Source: Ophthalmolycus amberensis (lineage: Eukaryota; Chordata; Actinopteri; Perciformes; Zoarcidae). From it: a stretch of 64,000 nucleotides of DNA. Each line of letters starts with the position of its first letter. Positions within the stretch are counted from its first letter, which is position 1. This document shows, piece after piece, positions 1-13,017 of the stretch. Both the position numbers and the translations under genes were made by a program. The notes under the pieces are model-generated. The model was not told the origin of the DNA. It was given only the letters and a program-made list of their open reading frames with translations, and did not search any database. The stretch spans positions 682,501-746,500 of the forward strand of contig JAFEUB010001490.1 in assembly GCA_024529925.1 (NCBI GenBank). Direction: 5' to 3'.

Positions 1-127
1 TAAGTCGCAAGTTTGGGCGCATTTTGTCTTCCCTGTAACGTATAATGACGGATGAGGGTGGTGGACAAAGCGTTACGGTATGTAGGCGTTATTTAAAGAG
101 AAAGACACACGACAACGGCAAAACAAA

Positions 128-259
128 GGATTTCTAAATCTGGTTAAAATGCTTGAGCCACGCTACGAAATCCACTCACGCACCCACCAGTGTGAAGCTG
201 TTCCAGGCCTCTATGAGAAGGAAAAGACTGTAGAGACTGCTTTCACCATGGCGGAGTGA
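128..259 (+). pseudogene. hAT transposase fragment, ZBED1-like
   Basis: An open stretch of 43 codons ending at TGA 257-259 reads like the segment of ZBED1-type hAT transposases that lies before the catalytic middle; the recognisable core is MLEPRYEIHSRTH followed by a VPGLYEKEK-like run. No start codon, BED finger or C-terminal dimerisation domain lies beside it, so it is a relic. The bases just upstream (about 60-127) look like the matching part of the same element. The family call rests on motif memory only. Confidence 0.45.
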
Positions 260-375
260 TTCTTAGTCCGGTGCTGTAGACACGCCCCCTCTGTGAGCGT
301 CACACAGACACACACCTGGGGCAGGTGCTGACAGAAGCATCAGAGTGAAGCTAGACAGGCCCAATAATATTCCAG

Positions 376-1225
376 TCACCACAGAAAGGTCTACCCTCTC
401 CCCAGACAATGGAGATATTCTCATCTTTTTGAAAATAATGTCACAGTAATGGTAAACATTATTGTGTATTTGAATGACATAACCTGACGGGAAGTAAACA
501 TAGACCCAAGTTGTTGCCGAGCAGTTCAGTTCAGTGTAAACAGTGGAAGCTAGCTCACTGGCTGTTTCTTTCTTTCAGTATTGATGAAAGGATGAGGATA
601 TCAGAATTGAGTATTCTTCAATATTTTATTTTTATTTATTTATTTCATTTTGTTTCAAATTGGACATCTTCAATATTTTTGTTTTCATGTAAGACTATAG
701 CCCAAAGTTCTTTGCTTTAACTCACGGTTCGGTTCGGATCACGGTTCAGGAGTCACGGTTCGGATCATTTTTCAGATCAACAAAGAAAAGGGGAGGAGAC
801 AAACATAACTTTGCTTTCCATTTATTAATTAAAGAACTTCAAGAACACTTAAAGCAAAGAACTTTGGGCTATAGTCTTACATGAAAACAAAAATATTGAA
901 GATGTCCAATTTGAAACAAAATGAAATAAATAAATAAAAATAATACATTCAAGAATTCTGTTAAGTTTAAGTGCAACATGATATGGATCAGGATGTTGAT
1001 ATCCTCGTCCTTTCATCAATACTGAAAGAAAGAAACAGCCAGTGAGCTAGCTTCCACTGTTTACACTGAACCGAACTGCTCAGCAACAACTTGGGTCTAT
1101 GTTTACTTCCTGTCAGGTTATGCCATTCAAATACACAATAATGTTTACCATTACTGTGACATTATTTTCAAAAAGATGAGAATATCTCCATTGTCTGGGG
1201 AGAGGGTAGACCTTTCTGTGGTGAT
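376..1225. repeat. Foldback element: 850-bp inverted repeat (palindrome)
   Basis: The left arm (376-720) is repeated in reverse complement as the right arm (849-1225). The match runs from TCACCACAGAAAGG at the outer edges to TTTGCTTTAA at the inner edges. The right arm carries about 40 extra bases near 945-1000. The 128-bp spacer holds repeats of CACGGTTCGG-type sequence. Arms match closely apart from the insertion, so single strands could form a long hairpin. No coding region is seen; it may be a foldback transposon or an inverted duplication inside a hAT element. Confidence 0.85.
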
Positions 1226-1270
1226 ATATATATATATACACATATTCATATATATATACATATATATATA

Positions 1271-1330
<60 letters not shown>

Positions 1331-1346
1331 CATATATATATATTCA

Positions 1347-1426
<80 letters not shown>

Positions 1427-1477
1427 TTCATATATATATATATATTCATATATATATATATATACATACATATATTC

Positions 1478-1518
<41 letters not shown>

Positions 1519-1706
1519 CACATATATATATGTATATATACACATATATATATATACACATATATATATGTATATATACACATATATATTCATATACACA
1601 TATATATTCTCATATATATATGTATATATACACATATATATACACATATATACATATATATATACACATATATATATATATATTCATACATACATACATA
1701 TATATA
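1226..1706. repeat. TA-rich microsatellite (TA)n with CATA and TTCATA variants
   Basis: About 480 bp made almost only of TA, CATA, CACATA and TTCATA units. It starts directly at the outer edge of the right foldback arm. Every long reading frame here encodes Tyr-Ile strings on both strands and is not a gene. Confidence 0.97.
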
Positions 1707-3245
1707 GCAAGCTGCAAATGATACAAACAAAAATTCACAAGTTCATTCATTGTTCACGAGTGTGGGTAACCAACACGTTAAACTGAACTCTGATATCACA
1801 CAGTGGGTTTGTTTGCTTAGTTGAAAGGTCAGCATTTGCAAAAACCATTAGCTGCATAGTTTCAAGTTCTGCCTCCGACAAGAGCCTCTCAGTTGTGCGT
1901 GCCAGCGTGATAATGCACATCCATCCCATAGGCAACTCTGTGGGATGTGGAGAACATTTAGAAGGGGTTAAGAATGTTGGTCTATTGGTTCATTTACTTG
2001 ATGATGGCAGATGTGATCTGAATGTGAAGGTCCAGTGGACTGAAGCCTTCCTGCTTGATTTCTCTTTGACCTTACAAGGCTGCAGATGTGCAATGTGTCA
2101 CCACACTGCCTCTGCAGAACCATCCTGCTTCCTCTCTCGTGAATTTGTTAAACTGTCACTCGCCCACTCAAAAACGACTCAGTGCATAAATGTCAGGCCA
2201 TGTCTTACTAGAGTACACATCCAGTTCACACAGGAAGTGGTCACACTTTACAACACAGCAGCATGGATTGGAATACATTTGTTTCAATATATAAAGTAAA
2301 GCAACACTCAGGCAAATCAACTTCTCCTTTGCGTTGCAGTTGAGAATCCAGCAGATATGTACTCATGTAATCACGAAAGTGACCGGCTGAGAAACACAGT
2401 GGAGTAAATCTGCCAATGACTAGGCAGTGTGAAAGTTTGTCACTGTGTACTTTAGTAGTGGGAATACAGTCAGAAAGACAATCTGGGCTGCCATAGATCC
2501 TCAGTGTAGGACTGTTGCTCTGGAGACTGTTTTTATTCTGATTCTTGGTTGTTTGTAGCCTCCAGTATTTACAATAAATCCTACATTCTTCACTGCCAAT
2601 TGCAGAGTATACACAGAGCACCACATTGTTAGTTCTCTGTCTGAAATACTTTCACGCTTTAGAGGACTGCAGCTTGAATGCTTTCACTGGGCACCGCCAT
2701 TCTTGTGAAGCACGTAGCATATCTAAGTGGTTTTATAATCAATGACGTTGATTATGTCAAAGAATTGCCCCAGCCCTAATTGTAATTACAAACTATGCAA
2801 CTATTCAAATTATGCAATATAACAATAGTAATCCTATAATATTAAATAAAGCTGTATATTTATCATGCTTAATATTGTTATTGCCATGAAGCCAAAAACT
2901 TGGAAAAAATCCAGTTGGATTTTTGAGGCCTATACTGATATCAATATTTGGGGGAAAAAGCTGATATCAATACATATCAGCTGATCGTAGTTTTTTTTAT
3001 GTAAACGTAACATTCTGTAACAATCCTGCAGATTCCTCAGATTTGATTTGTATTGTTTAAGAATTGTGACCAAGATACTGTCAGTTCTCTTTGGTGGATA
3101 AACATAAAGGTAATGAGGACTAATAGTCGTCATTTCTGTAAAGCTTGTTATTTATGGGGCAATACCTATTTCAATGTATCTGCAGTAAACAAATCTCCCC
3201 GCTGCACTGCTCTTTCATAATATTTTGGATATTACTCTTTTTTGG
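1707..3245. other. Non-coding, no gene recognised
   Basis: Short frames only, none with recognisable domains. Around 2690-2780 the sequence ends in CCCCAGCCCTAA, which resembles the terminal repeat of hAT-type elements that begin TTAGGGCTGGG, so an old DNA transposon end may lie here. Confidence 0.5.
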
Positions 3246-3440
3246 TTGGACCCGGGCCGAACGCTACCTGGCACTGAACGTGCGAGGTACCCATTGGATT
3301 TGTAAAGATTATCAAGGCCCAAGCACAAAAAGCCCAAAGGCCAAATGGTGCTTGGCACTGAACGTGCAAGGAATTTATAGTTTTTGTAGAGATTATTATG
3401 AAGGACCGAGCACGAAAGTGCAGCTACCTGCTGACAACAG
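3246..3440. repeat. Dispersed-repeat-like stretch with an internal direct repeat
   Basis: The motif TGGCACTGAACGTGC followed by AAGG or GAGG occurs at about 3269 and again at about 3353, each followed by a similar AT-rich run. This looks like a diverged internal duplication within an unidentified repeat. Confidence 0.4.
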
Positions 3441-5005
3441 GAAGTTAGCTAGGCTACACATGACATAATTAGTGTAATAATTAGTGGGTTCTCTAGAGCC
3501 AAATAGTGGACACAGGAAGTGGTACAAAATTTGCATTAAGTAATTTCAAGCGACACACACCACGAAAGGAATGCCATCTTACACGTGAGCAGGATGTCCC
3601 ATGTTCAGGATGTGCAAAGATGAATCTGTCAATTAGGGGTGGACGATATAACATGTACAGAAAGTACATCAGTATGAATTTGCCAGACGGAAAGAATTTT
3701 GACTACACTGTGCTGACCACTAGAGCAGACTGCACCGATCGATCGGCTGCTAATTGAAACGGGCCAGTTTTCTGCTGATTAGCCATGACCGGCCAATCAG
3801 TTTCACATTTCAGATTTTTAGCTGGCCTCATTTAGACACTCATGATGGTTTTATATCTGCACACACTGTAACTTCACAGCCACACAGCGAAGAAGACCTT
3901 TGTCACAACTCAAAGGCCATGGAGGAACAACCTTAAAAACATTTGGAACAACTAACTTGATCAGACAGTAGTTCTACTCAAATTCATTCCCATGCACGCC
4001 GCTCAGAGGAGTCACAGTGACCGGCTCGTGGGCCAATGGCACGGAGCTAAACAGCTAACCACAACGGAGGTTGCGTTGACTTACATGATGCGTTCAAGCT
4101 CTGCTCAGTAAAAAACGAGTATTGAACAAAGGATATCATAACAGTATCATGATGTGTTCAACTTGAAGAACTCCACTGGTTTAAGATGGTGTTTTGACAG
4201 CAACATGAAATCGATATAATAGGGGAATTATCACCTGGCTAACTTCCTAACACTAGCTCTAAGCATCTTATAATACATATTCAAAAGTATTGAAATAAAA
4301 ATACAAACATTTATTTCCAATCTATTTGAATTGCATGTTATCTGCAAATAACTACTGTAGATGACCATAATAAAGTAAAAATATAACGTTTAGAATTTTT
4401 GACAGCTCACAATGGGATTGGGATTATTAAAATGATGCCACGGAGTTGCCTTGCCAGTGCTGTACCCCTTCAGAAGCATTTATTTTTACATTTCTGGGAA
4501 AACAAATGATTCCATATATAAAGTCCATCACCTCGAAATATTACAATGACAAAACAAGGCGCAAATCATCACTTTGGAGGAGTTGGAACCAAAGTGGCTC
4601 TATATTTTCTTTTTCTTTTTTTAAATGGCATTAATTATTCTACTTTGAAAATAGTTGATGTTTTTTTCTGTCAATCAACCAATTATTTGTATCATCAATA
4701 TATCTGAGTCACACTTGTGAAGTTTGTGCAATGTGTTTCGCCATGTTTCAATGTTGGCAATGTTACAGGAAACTAGCCCACTGAATGTCAGTGGTGAAAT
4801 AATGAGATGAAACGTTTGCTTTCACACATACACACATACAGGTTATTTGGATCGAAACATAGAAAACATTGAGCTTTGCTTGCAAGCAGTTATACTTCAT
4901 GGTGTAACAAACCATAGATGACCTGTGATCAGTATGGCTCTCCCTTCATGGTGACGGGCACACATGTGAACCACCACAACGCAGATGGTCCAGACAACTA
5001 TATAA
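3441..5005. other. Non-coding, nothing recognised
   Basis: AT-rich sequence with short unsupported frames. No domain, RNA gene or clear repeat was recognised. Confidence 0.5.
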
Positions 5006-5008
5006 GCA

Positions 5009-5703
5009 TAATTGACCCTTTGCTAAGCCCCTCCCCCTTGGCTACTGTTGCTAGGAGTGTCAAGCTTACGAATCAGGCATGGCAATATGGCGTTTTCAAC
5101 CAGATCAGTGAGAGATATAAAAAATGAGATAGTAGCAGATTTCAGGAATAATAGTTGTGAGTTGAGAGGAGAACAATCTGCAGCAGAGAGTAGAGGGTTG
5201 TGAATGAATAAGTCATTGAAATGGAGGGAAAAGCTCTTGGGTCCCAATGCAAGAGTCAGACACCCAATGTCTTGACAACTCACGTGAAAGACCAGGTTAT
5301 GACTCCCTGTAGCTCTCAATATCAAATATAAAGCTAAATCATCGCGCTTCTCCATTTGTTTCAAGATAGCTCTCGAACATCAAGGGCATGATCCATACAC
5401 TGGATATCATAAAATGCTAATAATCAATATTCAACCGTCTGAAGTGTTAAGCTGGCTAACGTTATCAGCATCGTCACTTGGATCAAACAAAGTTTCTGCT
5501 GATCTTTGATGGACAGCTTTGAGGGAGGTCTTCCCGGTTTGGCTTCGGGAAGGCCAGAAATACAACATCTGAATTTGGAGGGTATCTGCTGTCGGACTTG
5601 CAGGTTCCATACAAACCGCTAAAAGCTTGACAGGCCTCCTGCACCTTGTTATGATTGGAAAATGGCCAGTCTAGGGAGGGGCTTAGCAAAGGGTAATTTG
5701 AAG
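5009..5703. repeat. Unit bounded by inverted repeats (candidate DNA transposon)
   Basis: The left edge (about 5011-5036) carries CCCTTTGCTAAGCCCCTCCC and the right edge (about 5672-5700) carries its reverse complement, so about 690 bp are enclosed by near-identical terminal inverted repeats. The interior has short frames on both strands but none recognised, and no target duplication could be fixed. It may be a non-autonomous DNA transposon. Confidence 0.55.
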
Positions 5704-6249
5704 ACTCTGTCCTCACTCACAATCAGTAAACAATCTGCGATCCATCAATCAAGTGTTCCACTGTGACAAGAAGCTCTGCAGGAGATCTACTGATGTCTTC
5801 GGCCATCAGCACTCCTATTCAGGGAGGTTTAATGAACGTGGGCCCCCACATCAGTAAGTCCTGAAGCAGCAAGCGACCTTTAGATAAACTTCAGAAATAC
5901 GGGCCCTGCTCTGCAGCTGAAACCCTGGCTGGGCTTAGCGGTCAGACAGCCGCTGGACTGAATGTAGTGATTGTGATGCAGCAGTGGGTGTTCTTTTCAG
6001 AAAAGGAAATGAGAGCATAAGTAAGCTTGAGTCCAACTGATCCAACTCTGCAGCTGTGGAAGCTGACCCGCTAAGAGCAGCCAGCAAGGAGGAGCACACT
6101 GAATTCAGACGGATTTTCCCTCCAGACCACCTGCACGCAGCAGATGTGCTCCAGAAGTCTATGCCCCTAGCTGGCCACTGGAAACTGTTACAGTAAAGGC
6201 TGCTACAAAGTATGTTTATAAACCTTCACCCTTGTAGGCCTGCATGCTA
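5704..6249. other. Non-coding between two inverted-repeat units
   Basis: No gene recognised. The stretch may belong to a larger transposon of which the flanking inverted repeats are parts. Confidence 0.4.
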
Positions 6250-6997
6250 CAATTGACCCTGGCTCAGCCCCTCAAAGTCTAGAGGAGAGTGTTTTCTCCT
6301 TCCCAAAGGAGAAGGAGAAAGATGGATGTGGAGAGGTAACAGTTACAGACTAAACAGTGCGGAAGACCTCTCCAGCTGAATCGATAGAAGATCAACAAAA
6401 ACTACTTTGTTTGCTCCGAGGTAAAATGCTGATAACGTTAGCTAGCATAACACATTAGCAAACAAAGACCGTTAATTATTCATTAATCCAGTTTTTGGAT
6501 CAAGCGTTGGGCGAGCAAAATGCTGTAGCACTTTAAACAAATGGAAAAACTGAATCATTTTGTTTTGTTTTAGATAATGAAAGCTACAGGTAGTCATAAA
6601 TTAACGATAACTTAACTAAAAAAACAGCAATATATTGACTCATTTTGCTGGGCAGGAACTTTGTTGTTCCTGCATATGTTTGTCCTTAAATTGTGAGGAC
6701 GGGTTGGTGTCTGAAGCTTGCATTAGGACCGGTGAGCTTTCAGCTTTGCCATCGATTATAATGGCCTCGTTATTCAAAAGACTGCCGACGAATTCTACTG
6801 CGAATGTAACTCTGAAAGCATATCGTAGCCCTCTCCGTCTGCATCTCTCTGATATTTCAGAACTATTATTGCAGAAATCTGATATTCTCTCTCTCTCTCT
6901 GATATAGTTAAAAAAGCAATATTGACATGCCAGGTGAGTAAGCTCGACAGGCCTTGCAACAGAAACAAAGGGGAGAGGGGCTTAGAGATGGGTCAAT
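6250..6997. repeat. Second unit bounded by related inverted repeats
   Basis: At about 6251 the sequence reads ATTGACCCTGGCTCAGCCCC; at about 6970-6996 the complement reads ATTGACCCATCTCTAAGCCC. These ends resemble those of the 5.0-5.7 kb unit but are more diverged. A polypyrimidine CT run lies at 6885-6901. Interior frames are not recognised. Confidence 0.4.
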
Positions 6998-8035
6998 TCT
7001 AATTTTGTTTTTAAATCCACTTAACAATTTATGAACTTTATTTACTACATTTTCTTGCTAGTCTGACATCTACAAAAAGCAATGGAGGGGGATAAGAAGC
7101 TGGCATGATCATCATTTCACTCAGAAGCCTGAGTCAGTGGTAAAAAAAAAAAACACTGCTGTCTGAAAAGGATTTTGAAAGTTCAATGGGATTTTTGGGG
7201 GTTTTACACCTAATGGAGCCTGGTACGGTCCACAACGGGATAGCGTTTTGTGAGGCGTTTGAAGAACCATGTTTCCACTGTGTGGATCTCACATTAATAT
7301 ATGGTGCAAACTACTGAGCATAAGCTAGACCGATGTGATTAACTGAGGCTTGGTCACTTTTTCCTATGCTGCACTCACAGGCCAAAACACGAACACAACC
7401 CTATCACATTCCATTAGATATTTATGTTATGGGCCCACCTAACCTCAAACCAAACTATTAAAATTATGCATTTAATAGAGGTCTCGTTCATCAGCAAAAG
7501 GAGCATAGTTCAAACAAAGTCAATGGAAGGTTCCGTTTATGTTATGGTCTGTTGAATTCGACATTCGTCTCTAAACCACTACGGCTACAAATGTACATCA
7601 AATGTGAGCGTTACATTGTGTAATAAATGCTCCATTCATTTGGAATCGAGGGCAGAGGAGAGGTTTTCAGTTGAGTTGAAATACGGACTGTAAGTGGACC
7701 AGGCGTGTGTCCAGTGCCTCTTAACATTTGTAAAATGTCTTCGTTAATCTTCAAGGTGTGTAACCAAACTAATGTCACGGTAGTCTGTTATCATGGCACA
7801 TTTGTCCCTTACCCGCCGCGCGACATGTCTGTCAACATGACGTTACATCCCCGACTAAATGCATTTATTTGGCATGGTGTTGATTTATATGTGATTATAT
7901 AAGCCGTCATAACACTATTATCCATTATTAATAGCCAACATGCCAAACACGAGCAATCGTGTCACCCTTATTTAAGAGGGAAATTAACTATGTTGAGGTG
8001 AATAAGCTGACATGATACGGTAATTCAAAACACCC
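6998..8035. other. Non-coding, nothing recognised
   Basis: Includes an A-run at 7141-7154. No domain or repeat family recognised. Confidence 0.5.
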
Positions 8036-8039
8036 TGAC

Positions 8040-8460
8040 AAAAATGTGCGTTTATTTGTCGTAGCTCCCGGGCTAAAGGACATTGCAACAACACCATAGC
8101 GCCAAAAAACCTACCTAATGCTGCAGATACGGCGCAGGAGACTCGGGCTTTTCGGTCAGAAAACCTTCACGGGATCTAGTGCCAATGTCCGGACAGTCCG
8201 GCCGTCCTCTCGAATCACTTTCCGGGCATTTTGTGTGTACACAGCGGTACCCTTACCGTGTCAGTCACACGATGGACAGGCTTGTTGCGCTGGTAGACTG
8301 GAGATGATACCAACCAGACTGCTACAACTTGACTGCTCTACTGATGTTGGAAGACGAGCTGTGATTGGTCTATAATTCAGAGAGGGGGTTGTGTGTCAGA
8401 GCTGCTGATTGGCCACACGTTGTAGGGCAGAACCATCGTAGATTTAAAAGCACAGTACAT
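8040..8460. promoter_or_regulatory. Possible promoter-like GC-richer island
   Basis: This stretch is richer in G, C and CpG than its surroundings, with two inverted CCAAT boxes (ATTGG near 8363 and 8408) and GGAA/TTCC-type motifs such as TTTCCGGG near 8220. These are features of housekeeping promoters, but no first exon could be assigned on either strand, so this is weak inference. Confidence 0.2.
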
Positions 8461-11158
8461 TCGTAAAGTCTTCTATTTCATGTTCAGCAATAATCAATTC
8501 AACTTAATTAATCCCTTCTGTAAATATTGATTTTAATACATCGTTAAATACATCAGTAGGCTCATGATCTAAATACAAAGTATATAATATTCAAATATAA
8601 AGTGTGAAATATAAATGTCTAAGATATCAATAATAATGAGGTCTAAACCCAAAATATATACAATAAAAACAATGGATCATAAAACTACAATGTAAGAGTG
8701 CATGCATGTTAATACAGAATGTGCATGATTATATCCATGATATTGCCCTTAATTTCCCAAATAATTAACATTATGTCCCATTTTGTCCCGTGAGTCAGTT
8801 GTAAGGAGTTCAGTTGTGATGATAAATAAAAGTGTGTCTGCAGGCTCACACAATTGCTAGAAAATATTTTGGACACCAAGAACCTCCCTCTTGCCACACA
8901 TAACATTTGGCCTACTTACTACACTGGGTGGCGTTAGCCATGTGATGGAAATTTAACCATTTGAGTTTTGCGTCTGAGGTCAGCCTCAGGTGTTATTTCC
9001 TGCCTACAATGCCATAGCCACAAAACTCCTGTGAATTGCATACGTCAATTCAATTAACTTGTGTAATTCTGCAGTAAAAAAAGAATATTGCTTTGACACA
9101 AATCTTCCTTATAAGACGCTTATGTTTGCAGATGGACTGTAGCACATCAGAGCCCATATGAAAATGTAAGCTTTTATTAGTTTTGGGGGGGAATTATTGC
9201 AAAACTATATGCAGTAAATGAATAAAACAGTTACGATTATGGTTGCATAAAACCTTTCAGGACCCTGGGGCAAAAATGACCTGCTGGGCTCCAAATAAAG
9301 ATAATATAGAACCAAGATTGCTTTTCTGTTTTGTAAATATTTCTCATGGCAGTGGAAGCTTGGAAGGCAGCGACAGAGAAAGGGTTGCCAGTGATCAGTT
9401 ATGCCATTATTGTGGCTGCTCTGGTTTCAGTCACAGTAAACGATCATATGAGACCGGCACTCAGCGGACAAAAATTTGAGTTTGTGGGCTGCTTGAAGGC
9501 TTTGATACTGATACTTAGGTACATTTTAGAATAAACTTTCCTAAATTCAGCTTAATAAATGTAGACTGTTTTAGTTCCCCAAAAATGAAAAGTACTTTTG
9601 TTTCCCTCCAAATTAATTGTTATAGTAGCATTTAAACATTATGGGAATCTGAAGTTTTTCCACCCTTTTTTACATTTTTTATTTGCATATACGATATATA
9701 CAGTATATAGATTCACAACATTATTGACCTAGAGAAATAGTGCAGTAAAATAAAAAAGGATATTGCAGCTGTGGTCAAGCAGAAACCTCCAGCATATCAT
9801 ATGACTGGATATATGATATTTATTTAAATATTTAAACATATTGATCTATCCCGGTCAAATATCTTGACAGTCAATGGACAGTTGACACCTTTAGGCCAAT
9901 AAATAAGATGATCGGTGTCATATACAATTGATTGCAACAACATTGAGGAGTTTAGTTCCAATTGTATTGGAAACACATTTCCCACAAGACTCGTTTACAG
10001 CAGAGCAGCAACAATGCACAGTGTGGAAATTAGTGCTGACTGCATTTCTTTGAGATGTGGGCAGCAGGCCATTTACACCACTGCTGGTTTCTTCCCCTAA
10101 ATCTGAGATTCCCCCTCATTCAAGGTGGTGTATAACTCTTCATCCATTGAAGGTCTGTAGAGATAGATGAGGGCAAAAATAGCTGCTGAAACCCCTGAAG
10201 ACATGAGACTCAAGGGTCTGCTTGAGTGTGAGAATGGATGGGAGTCATGAGAAAATGGGAGGAAATGTGTGGTGTCCAACAATGCCCATCTCCTCTGGGA
10301 GGAGGTGCAAAGGTCAATGTGTTGAGGTGAGACATCACTTATAGAACAGTAGTGCAAATGAACAGCACTGGCTAACTGTCTTAAACTAAACTAAAACCCT
10401 TCTGCTCCAGTGTCGTTAGAGGACAACAATGTCAGTGTCAAAATACTGCCATAAAAACATTAAATAATAATTTAATTTCGCTTTCACAAATACATTTTTC
10501 AACCTACATCAGTCCTGATCATAACTCCCAAATATTCATTAATTTTCAGAATTTCAAGCCTTCAAAAGCAAAGTTTTAAAAAAAAGTAAATTTTGTTTAC
10601 ATAATGCCACTGTTGTTTTTTATAAACTATAACACCAAACATTATTTTATTTTTTTGTATATAAAATCCTGGAGGGGGAGGGGGGATTGTTTTGTCTTTC
10701 AGTCATGAATATGTCAATGATTGGCAACAACAATCATTTTCATGCATTAATATTTTTTGTGCAGTGTCAGATTAAAAAAAACTAAAAATGAATGAATTCC
10801 ATATACTAAATGCTAATCAAACAACATTGATTAAATGCATTGTTTTCCCCTTCTAAAACTGCTATAACTGCTATATATTAACATTATTTTCCACTTTCAC
10901 CAAGTTTTTTTTGGGAATCAACATTAGTCCTGATCCTAACTACTGCATCTTTCATTCATTTTCATAATTACAGCCACTAAAATAGCTGTTTTTAAAATGA
11001 TGATGCGTTTTTAAATTGTTGCAATCCAACCCAGTCATATTTTGAAATCCTGCTAAAGTTTTGGATGTGTAGTGGATGTGTAGCTTAGAAAGAAAGTTAG
11101 CTGAAACAAAAGACACATGAATGTCTTCTTTGTCTTAGCGCTTGGCGAGGCTAAATAT
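8461..11158. other. AT-rich non-coding stretch
   Basis: No recognisable gene, RNA gene or mobile element. Several short frames lack domains or conserved motifs. Confidence 0.5.
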
Positions 11159-11190
11159 AACAGCGCTAACAGCGCTAACAGCGCTAACCG
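11159..11190. repeat. Short tandem repeat, AACAGCGCTA unit
   Basis: About three copies of a 10-bp unit, followed by degraded copies, lie about 130 bp before the retroviral insertion point. Confidence 0.7.
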
Positions 11191-11323
11191 TGCAGACAGC
11201 GGCAACAGTGCTGACAAAGCTAGCAGCGTTTATCTGAGGGGGAACTGGAGGGTTGGCGCTACGCTGACACTACTTCAGCCGTTAGTGAGGGCACCGTTAT
11301 TATTTGTAACTGCCGCATGAGCG

Positions 11324-11950
11324 TGTAAATAAAAAATATATTCATTCAATGTTAAATAATATGCTATACTTATAAGCTTATATTGCGGAGTTGTGAGGTC
11401 ACTGTAAGTAGGTCAAAAACTCCGAACAGGGCATTCCGTCGCCTGTTCGCACGATAGAAACAGATACAGTGGCCCTGAAAGTAACGCTTGCTTAAACCAC
11501 CAGATTAGGGCGGAAACGCCATCTTAGAACAAGGAGTAGAGTTCTCTTTATCTATTCACACAGAGACTTCGAAATAGCTTAGAACTGCACCCTTTTCGGC
11601 ACTTAAAGTGTTAACAACATTTCACACACACTGACGTTCCAGAGAAGGCGGGATCCGGAAGTGAGCCAGTGTGGGTGAAGTTGCCCAGAGCTCCACCAGG
11701 CTGTCTGAGAGCTAAAAACAGATCCGCCTCCATCTTTGCTTTGACCAATGGGCTCCAAAAGGAGGACCTATGACACCGCATGCGCATCTCTGTATTAAGC
11801 GCTTTTTAGGTTTCACTTTGACACACCTTGTTAGAGTCCGGGCTCGTTCAACTGCTGGACATAATACTTCTGTCACAAATAAATGTTTAATTGCTTGAAT
11901 TGAGCTAAACGCCTCGATCTCAGTCTGTTACTCAAGTTCCATTCTCAACA
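11324..11950 (+). repeat. 5' LTR
   Basis: 627 bp, TGT...ACA ends. Promoter-like motifs in order are CCAAT at 11745-11749, a TATTAA TATA-like box at 11793-11798 and an AATAAA polyadenylation signal at 11878-11883, which suggest U3, R and U5 in the normal order. It reads the same as the 3' LTR along its length. Confidence 0.96.
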
Positions 11951-11969
11951 TGGTAGCAGAGGATGGTTT
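11951..11969 (+). other. Primer binding site, initiator tRNA-Met type
   Basis: The 19 bases immediately after the 5' LTR, TGGTAGCAGAGGATGGTTT, are complementary to the 3' end (including CCA) of vertebrate initiator methionine tRNA. Minus-strand synthesis would start here. The match then breaks at 11970. Initiator Met priming is common in LTR retrotransposons but unusual for gamma-type retroviruses. Confidence 0.85.
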
Positions 11970-12120
11970 TAACGATCCAAGAGGATTTTTCACCGAGTAA
12001 CAGGTGTTTCTTCTGCCCACAGAAAAAAAAAGGCGTTTTCCCGAGAGGCTGGGAGGCCGGCTGCCGACCGGAGCCATTCTGTGCACACCTCGGGAAACTG
12101 GTCAAAGCGCGCTGAACTAA

Positions 12121-12129
12121 AAGGTGAGC
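12121..12129 (+). promoter_or_regulatory. Candidate major splice donor in the leader
   Basis: AAG|GTGAGCA at 12121-12129 matches the donor consensus well, with the GT at 12124-12125. It is well placed to donate to a subgenomic env message. Confidence 0.5.
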
Positions 12130-13017
12130 AGAGCCTATTTAATTGAAATCTGCAGATTGTCTTTAGTAACTAAATTGTATTGACCAGAAGTACTGAGTTG
12201 TGAGTATGAATTGCATTGACTAAATTGCTAAAGATAAACTACGTGGCATTGTGACAGGATTGTTGTGACAGCAGTGTGGATTTTTTCTTTCTTTTCTTGT
12301 TTAGCATAGAATGTACATGTGTGTGTGTGGATCTGACAGAAACTGACGATTGTGAAATTGCATAGGCTGACATTGTGTTCACCGCGTAAGTTTACCGGGC
12401 CACACTGTTGATTTATGCGACATAGCAAGCTGATGTTTGGATCAAGTATATAGAAATTGTTGTTGAAATACGCTGATGTGAAAGGAGTGTGTGTGGAGAC
12501 TGCACAACGTCATTTCCTCAAGGGACCAGCTTCGTGAAAAGCGGACACGATAACGAAGATCCATACGTGGTCTGATGTCCGAGTATTTCAGGAGTGGCAG
12601 TGTATGGGTCTGTGTGCAGCATAGATGTGCTCTGGGAGACATCGATTCAATTTTACGTACAAGATATCGCCACTTCCTCCTGGGACCGTATTCGCCAAGG
12701 CATGCGCTGTAAAACAGTGAGATCAACAGAGATCTCCCAGACGTGGTTTGCGTATGAGTAATTGTGGAATACGGCAGTGTGTGGATGATTGAGTGCGGAT
12801 TAAAGGGCTCTGGGAGACGCCCATTTCCTCCGGGGACCGGTTTCGTGCAAACGCTATAAAAACAGATCCATAAGTGATTTGTGCGTGTTGACAGAAACGG
12901 CAGTGTATGGGTTCAATTTGGTATGATTGATGAGTGATTGCGTGAAGCGTACATGTGTTAGAGACAGCTGAGAATTGGAGTTGAAGTGTTCCATGAGGTT
13001 CGTGTGCTTTTCAGTTT

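Noticed and set aside
1151..1786. Long open frames on both strands rich in Tyr and Ile
   Set aside because: They are translations of a TA/CATA microsatellite and carry no information.
1747..2624. Frames of 62-134 codons after the microsatellite
   Set aside because: Overlap each other on both strands, start partly at non-ATG codons and show no domain.
11117..11320. Frame rich in Ala, Asn and Ser just before the provirus
   Set aside because: It arises from a 10-bp tandem repeat (AACAGCGCTA) and ends at the insertion point by chance.
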